A stretch of 19,393 bases of DNA from Chrysochromulina tobinii (lineage: Eukaryota; Haptophyta; Prymnesiales; Chrysochromulinaceae). The first letter of the stretch is position 1; each line of letters opens with the position of its first letter. The stretch lies in assembly GCA_001275005.1 (NCBI GenBank), contig JWZX01001552.1, positions 1 to 19,393 of the forward strand, given 5' to 3'. The notes under the pieces were generated by a model. It was given only the letters and a program-made list of their open reading frames with translations, was not told the origin of the DNA and did no database searches. Below, piece by piece: positions 1-9,200 of this stretch. The position numbers were made by a program, and so were the translations under genes.

Positions 1-1465
1 CTCCCCCCCCTCCCGCGCTTCGTCACCCTCGTCGCCCGAGACGGCGCTCTCGCTCGAACCTCCGTCGGAGATGTCATCTCGCGCCTCCTCGGCAGCCGCC
101 TCCGCCGCCTCCGACGCGCCGTCCTGAGCGCAATCACCTTTCGGGAGCACCTGCGCAATCAGCGGCGCGTCCCATCAGCGCCAATCGGCGTGGCAATCAG
201 TGGCAATCAGCGACAATCATGGCAATCAGTGGAAATCAGTGGAAATCAGTGGCAATCAGTGGCAATCAGAGGCAATCAGCGGCACGTACCATCAGCGCCA
301 ATCGGCGTGGCAATCAGTGGCAATCAGTGGCCATCAGTGGCCATCCAGGAGGCAATCAGCCGCCATCAGCCGCCATCAGCCGCACGCACCGCCTTCCACA
401 GCCGACGCTCGAGCAAGGCAATCAGTGTCAATCAGGAGGCAATCAGGAGGCAATCAGCCGCTCGCACCGCCTTCCACAGCCGACGCTCGAGCAAGGCAAT
501 CAGTGTCAATCAGGAGGCAATCAGGAGGCAATCAGCCGCACGCACCGCCTTCCACAGCCGACGCTCGAGCAAGCTCGGCGCGCCGTCCGATAATGCATGC
601 CGCAGCTCCCGCATCTCCGCATGCAAGTGGGCGTTCCCGCGCGCGTCGAGGGTGCTCACGACGGCGCCCCCGCCCACGACGGCGCCTCCGCTCGTGGGCG
701 CTGCGCCCCACTCGGCGGCGTGGCCCAGCGCCGTGCCGGGCGCGAAGCTCGAGCCTCGACGCGACGGCGCGCCCGGCACGACGCCGCCCGGCACAACGCC
801 GCCCGGCACGGCGCCGCTCGGTACGGATGAGGCGCGCGTGGCGCTCGACACGGCGCCCGCGCCCGACACGGCGCCGATGCCCGCATTTGGGGTGTGAACG
901 GAACGAACCAGGGCCGTGAGTAGCCTCGATGAGCTCCCAGCAATCTCGCCCGCTGGCAGCTTCTCACCGTGCGCGTCGTGCCAGGCGCTCGCGCTGTGCC
1001 AGGCGCTCGTGACCTGGCGCGCCGCCGGCGAGCGCACCTGTGGGGAAGAGGAGGGGGCGCCGTGGTGAGCGCGCACGGCTCGCGACCTGCCGCGCCGCCG
1101 TGCCGCGCCGCCGCGCCGAGCGCCGTCCCGAGCGCCATGCCGAGCGCCGTGGCAATCCGTGGCAATCCGTGGCCATCAGTGGCCATCAACGCACCGCGGC
1201 CACGTGCCCATGGGAATCGCCCTCGGCGCCGTGGTGAGCACTTGCATGCAAGGCAGGCAATCAATGGCCATCAACGCACCGCGGCCACGTGCCCATGGGA
1301 ATCGCCTTCGGCGCCGAGGACGAGGGTCTCTGGGCCCACGCGGAGCTTGCACCCATGCGGGACGGCCCAGAGCAAGCCGGTGCCGACGGCGTGCACGTAG
1401 AGCGTCGTACCGAGCGTGTTAACCTGCACTCCGCGGCCATCATCGGTCATCAGTGCCCATCGTGG

Positions 1466-1501
<36 letters not shown>

Positions 1502-2063
1502 GTGATCATCAACGGTCCTCAGTGGCCATCTTTTCGCAAGCAGTGACTATGCTCCAGGGCCATCCAGGGCCATCCTACCACTCAGTTGCACTCCAGCACA
1601 ATCAGTTTCAATCAGCTCTTCAATCAGTTGCCATCAGGAGCACTCACCAGCCAAACCTCCGGCCCTGCCCACGGCAGCGCGCCGAGCACATCGAGCGGAG
1701 ATTGAACCTCCGCCTTCCTAATTAGGGAACCCGAGCGCGGATCCGCCGTGGCACGAGCGCCGTGCCGAGCGCCCCCGCCCCCCGACCGGTGCAACGCGGG
1801 GGGCGGGGGAGGCGGCGGGGGGATGGCCTTCGCATTCCTAATTAGGGTCGCACCGTCCTCTGACGAGATGGATGCATGCAGTGGCTCGTAGAGCGCGGTG
1901 CCCGCGGCGGCGCCCTCGACCGCGTCCTTAGCCGCGTCGAGAAAGTCGACTAGCCGCCGTCCGAAGCGGAGGTACTGCTGTGAGATGTTGATGTTAAGAC
2001 GGCGAGGGAGCCAGACGCGCAGCCGCGTGGTGGAAGCGTCGGCCTCCCCGGCGCCGCCGCCGC

Positions 2064-2115
<52 letters not shown>

Positions 2116-5100
2116 CGAGGCGCCCGTGACGGCGCCATCGGCACCGCTGACGCCACCACCACCGCCGCTGCCGTTGCCGCCGCTGCCGCCTCCGCTGCCG
2201 TTGGCGCCTCTGCTGATCCTCCCGCGTGCAGGCGCCGTGCTGGGCGCCACAAGATCTGGCGGACCCGCAGACAAGCGCCGTGATGGGCGCTGCACTGTCT
2301 GACTCAGGCGATCCATAAACCTTAATCTGGAAGCTTCCAAATTTGGACCAAGAGTGGTCGAAGCACTGCCGCCGCAGATGCCCAGCACGGCGCTCCCAGC
2401 GCACGCCCCGGCACCAGCGCCGTCAGCGCCGCCACCGCTGACGGCAGGGGCAGCAGCAGCCGCCGAAGGAGGTGCAGCGGCGGCAGCACCGTCGCTCACG
2501 ACAGCGCTGGCAGTTGGCGCAGCTAGATCGTGATCCAGTCGCCCTAATTTGGCAGGTGGCATACGCCCTAATTTGGTAGGTGGCTCGGTAGGTTCTTGAT
2601 GCGCATGAAAGCAGACGAGTGTGCGCTCTACCAAAGGTTCCCACAGCCTTGCACGCTCACTCATCCCTCGTAGCTCGATCGCCATGCCGCCACGTGCCGA
2701 GACGGCGCGGTCGTCAACGCCGCCGTCGCCGTTTCGATGGACTGTGCACTCAGACGAGCGCGGCGGCGGTCAGAGACGTCATCAGGGACGTCATCAAGGA
2801 CGTCATCGGGGACGTCATCAAGGACGTCATCAGGGAGATTATCAGAGATGTCATCAGGGAGGTCACCAGGGGGGTCAACTTACCGGTAGCGTACGCCTCG
2901 GCCACGTGTAGCTCGAGGATGGGTTCGTCATCCATTTGGTGTGCGCCGCTAAAGTCATCGATGAGGAAGAGACGGACCTGATGAGGGAGGTCATCAGAGG
3001 GAGGTCATCAGAGGAGGTCATCAGGAGGAGGTCATCAGAGGTCATCAGGGCTGTGGAAGGAAGCCCCGTCGGAGCGCGGGCCACGCGACCTAATGAGGGA
3101 GATCATCAGAGGGAGGTCATCAGAGGGAGGTCATCAGAGGACCTCTGCCGCAATCAAAGGCAATCAGTGCCCATCAGACCCACGTTCTGTGCGCGAAGGA
3201 CGAGATGCGTTGTCGGCCAGGGCGTCCGTCTCTTCTCCTTGAGAGCACTCAATTGCAGCCATTCGGCCATTGCCCGCTTATGGGCGACAAGCCCAGCCTC
3301 AGACGCCCCTCCTCCTTCCTTGGCCGCGATCACGAGATGCTCGAGCTGGGCGCGTGCGTAGGCTGTACGTCGGGCGGGCGAGGCTGCGTGTGTCACCGGC
3401 GCGTAATCGAGGAGAGTGTGGCTCCCTGGTGGCGCAGGCATCGTCAGCAGCGCACTCACGGTGCGGGTCTGGGCGTGCAGCCGCGCTGCCGGCGCCCGCG
3501 CCGCCCGGTACAGCGCCGTGGCGCACGCGAAGAGCGAGATAAGCTGTGAAGAAAGCGGGTGTGAAGAAGGGAGGCCGTCGGGTAGTGGACATTTGGCACT
3601 CCATCAGTGGCACTCATCATCAGTGGCCATCAGTGGCCATCAGTGTCAATCCATGTCCATCCGTGGCACTCCGTGGCACCCAGTGGCACTCAGTGGCACT
3701 GAGTGGCACTCGCCTGCGCCGTGGGGATCAAGACCACAAGCTCCTTGAGTTGCAGTTGGGCCGCTCGGTGCACCGTGCGCTCGACGCCATCCATCACGCC
3801 CACGTCGGCGCCAGGTAGGATGCTGAAGCGACGTGCGCCACGAATCTTGCGACTGACGAAACGGGGCACCGAGCGAATGAGTGCGCAATCAGCATGACAT
3901 CATCATGCAATCAAGGAGCCACGAATCTTGCGACTGACGAAACGGGGCACCGAGCATGCCAGTGATCATCAGTGCCCATCAGCGCTCATCGGTGCTCATC
4001 AGTGCTCATCAGAGCGTTCATCGGTACTCATCGGTGCTCATCAGTACTCATCAGCGCCCCTCACTTTGGATCCCGGGAGGCGAGCGCCAGCTGAACGTGC
4101 GAACCATGCGTGTCAGAGAGCTCAGTCGCTGCATCGAGGCAGCATTGCGGTATGAGCGGCTCCGCGATCGCGAGGATGGACGCGAGATGCGCGGCGTGCG
4201 AGGCGCGCGCCGCCGCCGCTGCCATCTGTTCGCCAGTGAGCGGCGACGTGGACGCGGCGGCGGCAGCGGCAGCAGCGGCGGCGGCTGCGACGGCGGCGGC
4301 GGCGGCGGCGGCGGCGTCGGAGGTGAAGGTGGTCGTGGCGCCGTGATGGGCGCCGAGGTCTTCGGAGGAGCCTCCCTTCGATGACGAAGCTGACGAACCC
4401 CTGGGGAGCGCTCGGTGCGGCGCGTCCATGCGGCCCGACGGGCAGAGCGAAACGGCCACGTCCCATCGCATTCCAATTTGGTCCTGGGTGGGCGAGGCAA
4501 GGTGGGCGTCGAGGCGGGCGCCGTGGTGGGTGAGGAGCTGCCCCCAGGGCTTCGTCACGTCGGGGGACGCGGGGAGCGCAAAAGCGAGCACGCCCTCGTC
4601 CAAGAGGATGGTGAGGTGGAGGGGCCCGATCCCCACTGGCTTGACGGGGTTCCCCACAGTGGACATATTCACATTCACAGCGCGGGCTCGCTCGGCGGCG
4701 AGCAGCACCTTCGTCGCGAGCATCTGGTCGACGATGGGGGAGGGGAGCGCGCCGTCGGTGGACTCGGAGCCGCAATCAAGGAGCCGTCGGTGGACTCGGA
4801 GCCGCAATCAAGGAGCCGTCGGTGGAATTGGAGCCGCAATCAAGGAGCCGTCGGTGGAATTGGAGCCGCAATCAAGGAGCCGTCGGTGGAATTGGAGCCG
4901 CAATCAAGGAGCCGCAGTCACGGAGCAGCCATCAAAGAGGCAATCAGGGAGGTAATCAGGGAGGCAATCAGGGAGGAAATCAGGGATCATCATCTCACCT
5001 GATCGACGATGGGCAACAGTACGTCTGCCGACTGGAGCAGCAACAGAGGCTTGAGCAGCAGCCGCGGCTGCGACAGGTGCGCCTCCAGCCAGATCTCCGG

Positions 5101-6166
5101 CTGCGGAGATGCACTCACGCTCTGCTCCAATGAGTCACGCAGCAGATCTCGTCCATTTTTGGACGGCGTCGTCTTGAGCGACGCCGTCGTGGGCGGCGTC
5201 ACCGCGCCGCCGGCCGCCGCATCGGCGGCGTCGTGGGCGACCGGTTCGGGTAGGCAGATCGAGAGGGAGGCATGCACGGTCGGGCTGCGTGCACGGGATG
5301 CCTGCACGGACGGCCACGCGACGATGGGTGAGGGCAGTACCCACAAAGGCGGTACACTCGTCTCGGCGGCGATGGTAGGCACGCTGAGGCTGTCGCCCGT
5401 GCCACCTCCACTCTTGTCTGCAGCTGCGGCCGCTGCGGCTGCTGCGGCCGCTGCAGCGCCAAGAGGCGATGATGATTGGCGCCGGAAGCTCTGCGAATGA
5501 GCATGCATTGGCTTGTGGATTGTGGGGGCGGGGGCGACGCCGAAGTCCTTGCGGACCACCCAGCCCGTCTCCGGTGGGAAGGGCGTGTCGCCGCGCGTCA
5601 GGTACCTGATGAGAGAGGTCACCCAGTCCAATCAGAGGTCATCAGACGCAATCGATGCCATCAGTGGTCATCAGTGGTCAACACGCACCGATGATGGCCT
5701 TCGTACTCAATTCCCCAATCAGTGGTCATCAGTGGTCATCAGTGGTCACCACGCACCGATGATGCCTTCGTACTCAATTCCCCAATCAGTGGTCATCAGT
5801 GGTCATCAGTGGTCATCAGTGGTCAACACGCACCGATGATGGCCTTCGTACTCAATCCCCCAGCAGCCGATGCCTGCAGGGTGCCCAGCACGGCGCGTCC
5901 AGTCGGTGTCACTCCAGTTAATGAGAGCGCCGTGCTGGTTACGGAACAGGGGCTTCCCAAACCCGAGCGCGGCCCTCTCCGCCGTGTGCGCGTCCTCGGG
6001 CACATAGAACGAATAGAAGCCGTTACACAGATCGACGCCCGCACCCGTCACCTCGAAGCTCTGGCGCCGCGGCGACGCGCTGTGCCGGGCATTGAAGCTG
6101 CCTGCGTGCAGATGCGCCGGCCGTGGCGAACCTTCCATGTAACTTCCGTCCCCGGCGGCAGCGGCA

Positions 6167-6207
<41 letters not shown>

Positions 6208-9200
6208 AGGGTCGGCAGTTGTAGTGGCGGCTGTGGGAAAGCTTCCCCACACCGAGGTGCGCCGCGCCGTATTGGGCGCCGATGCAGGAGGCGCCGTCTC
6301 GTCCACACGCACCGCGCGGGCATCGATCAGCTCGAAGTTCTCAATGTGTACCTGATGAAGAAGGCAATTATGATGAAGGAGGCACTCAGGCAGGCACTCA
6401 GGTATGCCATCCGAGGTCCTCCAAGGCCATCAGACGCAATCAGCATGCAATTACCGAAGCCTCGAGAACTTTGCTCCCGCGAGAATTCGTCAGATCGCCA
6501 TATTTGGAATGGACCGGGAGCGGCGGTAGGTGTGCGGCGCGGCGCGGAACGTCGAGCCTCGTCAGGTGCAGAGACGTGCCCGTGAGCAGGAGGGTCATCA
6601 GCCTTGCCTCGGGGGGGGGCGGTGGTGGCGCCGACTCCGCCGCCGCCGCAACGGTTCCGAGCGCCGTTCCGAGCGCCGTTCCGAGCGCCGTTCCGAGCGC
6701 CGCCACCGGGGTTGCAGCGGGCGCGGCTGTGGAGATGGTAATGGCGTCTGCTCGGAGGAGCACGTCGAGTTTCGTCACGCATGCCGTGCGGGCAGGGGCC
6801 GCCGCCGGTCGAGTTTCATCAGGGGCGCGAGTGGGAGTGGCGGCGACGTCGTCGAGCGAGGGCGTCGGCGCCGTGCTGGGCGTCGGCGCGTCACTGCTGG
6901 AGGCGCTCAGCACGGCGCCATGGCCACCGGGGCTGAACCAGCGCTGTGAATGTGAAAGAAGGGGAGTTGACGAATCCCGTGATGAGGATAATGAGGATGA
7001 TGGCGCCCGTGCCTCGACAAACTCCGCCAACGAATTCCCCATTTGGAAGCCCGGCGACGCCCAAAGCAGCCGAAGCGGCGGGTGCGGGGCGGGGCGCTCA
7101 GCACGGCGCCGGCGCGGAATTGGCTCGGGCATCGGGGGCTGTGGAATCGCCCGAAACGGCGCGCGGGTGGCCCGCCGTGCCCGCTCGAAGAGCATCGCCA
7201 CCCTCGCCTCGCGCGCCCTCATCAGCTCTGACGAAACCCGCCGCGCCTCCGCCCCGGGGGAATAGCCGGGGGAACTGCCGGGGGAATGGACGGGCTCCGC
7301 GCCCGTCACGACGCCCTTATGCATGCGCCGAGCGATGGCTTTGGCCCACCAGAGATCTTCCATATTAGGGTGGACCGCACCCGCCGAGGCAGGATCTCCG
7401 CCCGTCGAGCTCACCGAGCTCACGATCTCCTTCGGCCTTCGCTGCCGATCCGATCCCGAGCCGCCGCCAAACGCCACCTGATGAGGAGAGCAATCAGAGG
7501 CTGTCAGAGGCTCATCAGCAGCCATCAGCGGCGATCATCGGCAGCCGTCATCAGCCGTCATCAGCCGTCATCAGCAGCACCCAGCGGCGATCATCGGCAG
7601 CCGTCATCAGCCGTCATCAGCCGTCATCAGCAGCAATCAGCGGCGATCATCGGCGGCCGTCACCAGACGCTCAACCATGCTCCCATGTGCTTCATCAGCC
7701 GTCATCAGCCGTCATCAGCCGTCATCAGCAGCAATCAGCAGCAATCACCAGACGCTCAACCATGCTCCCATGTGCTTCATCAGCCGTCATCAGCCGTCAT
7801 CAGCCGCAATCAGCAGCAATCACCAGACGCTCAACCATGCTCCCATGTGCTTCGACCCCTCGATCGGTGAACGCGCCGCCGTGGGCACCACCTGCATGCG
7901 CCGCCGCCGCCTCCAGTCCCAACGGCTTCGGCAATGGTGAGCGGTGCCTCTCGGGGGCGTCCGATTTCGTCAAGTTTCGTCCAGTTTCGATCTCCTCGCG
8001 GGGCCTCTCGAGGGGCGCCTTTGCGAAGAGGCGTTCACGCCCCGGGCCGGACCGTTCATAGCGCGGAGCTCGAGATTCAATCTCGCGAGCTCCCAAGTTT
8101 GGGGTCTGATCGGCTTCCACAGGAGGGGGCTCTGACGAAACCGACTTGTACTCCGAGCCATTCACAGTGACGGCGTGATGACGGGAGTCATTCACAGTGA
8201 CGACGGAGGCGGCGAGGTGCGCGCTCGAGGACGAGGACGCGGCGCCCAAAACGGCGCTGTTCGGCGGCGCCGTCCCGAGCGGCGGCTGGACGCTCGCCCG
8301 TGCGGCGCTGACGAGACTCGCGGCATTGACGAGACTCGCGGCATCGCGCCCTGCACGCGTCAGTTGCGAGTGCGCGCTGATGATGGCCGTACTGAGCTCG
8401 CTCGAGATCACAATCTCGAGCGAGCTCAGATCGAGCGCCACCGCGCCCGCGCGGAGCCCGAGCGCCGTCCCGAGCGGGCCTGTCGGCGCCGAGGCAGCGT
8501 CGTCCCGAGCGCCTGCAGGCGCCGTGGCGGCGCCGTCCGTTACCGCGCCGTCACGGGCACCTACCGGCGCGCCGTCACGGGCACCAACTGCCGCGACCAG
8601 TTCGACCCCGAGGGCCACGCTGCCCTGCAACAGCGACAACGGCGCGGCGCGCTCGATGGCCGTTGGAGGCAAGCTGAGGACCTCGGCATGCATGTGCGCC
8701 CAGATCAGCTCGAGGTCCCAACGGCCGTCCCCCCCTCCCCCGGGCGCACCCGCGACCCCCGCTTCGTCACCCCCCGCTTCGTCAACTCCCGCTTCGTCAA
8801 CTCCCGTGCCCTCGGCCGCCCCCCCACCGGCGCCGCCACTGGGCGCCCAACTCGGCGCCCCGTGCCCCCCGCCAGCACCCGTTCCAAATATGGGCCCGCC
8901 GCTGCCGACTGGCGTCGTGCCGGGCGCTCGAGACGCCGACGCCCCCGCGCCCGCCGGCGGAGAGGCCGCGCCGTATTGGGCACCGCCGCCACTGCTGCCT
9001 GCGCGCACGAAGCCCGCGGGCGGCGCATGATAACAGGCGACGCGACCGAAGTCGAGCACGAGCGCTCGCAAGGGGGTCGGCGCCGTATTGGGCGCAGTAT
9101 TGGGCCGCGGCTCGGCGGGCGTTGACGAAACCCCCGACCATGCGCCCCCTCCTCGGCCACTCGCGCCCTCCTCCATCGCGCCGTCGTGAGCGTCCGGCGG

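Larger units (their letters stand above)
2620..2977 (-). other. VPS13 core segment spanning exons 10-11 (P-I-L-E-L and W-E-P-L-x-E blocks)
   Basis: Exon 10 (2977-2884) encodes VRLFLIDDFSGAHQMDDEPI followed by LELHVAEAYAT. Exon 11 (from 2741) continues to LRGMSERARLWEPLVERTLV. VPS13 proteins have a fixed order here: a short L-x-D-D segment, a P-L-L-E-hydrophobic strand, then A-W-E-P-L-L/I-E. The junction after exon 10 is phase 1 (G|TC gives Val), which keeps the frame. These two blocks are the best evidence that the small exons were joined correctly. Confidence 0.8.

Noticed and set aside
382-573. CRISPR-like array (three repeats of about 36 bp with spacers of about 42 bp)
   Set aside because: The spacers are copies of each other, the repeat is an exon end plus splice donor, and the setting is a eukaryotic gene.
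190-919. Plus-strand open frames of about 235 codons
   Set aside because: They run over the intron 13 decamers and antisense to exon 13; the peptides are repeats of S-G-N-Q type with no family features.
3050-3089. Extra small exon inside intron 9
   Set aside because: An acceptor-like AG precedes it, but no GT or GC donor follows, and skipping it gives a perfect VPS13 reading.
4751-4910. Five 32-bp units as a mobile element or coding repeat
   Set aside because: They lie wholly inside an intron between confirmed exon ends, with no terminal inverted repeats or target-site duplication beyond the splice-flank repeat.
5722-6585. Plus-strand open frame of 287 codons
   Set aside because: It crosses intron 5, exon 5 and intron 4 in antisense and includes a poly-Gly run from the GGC tract; no recognisable domain.
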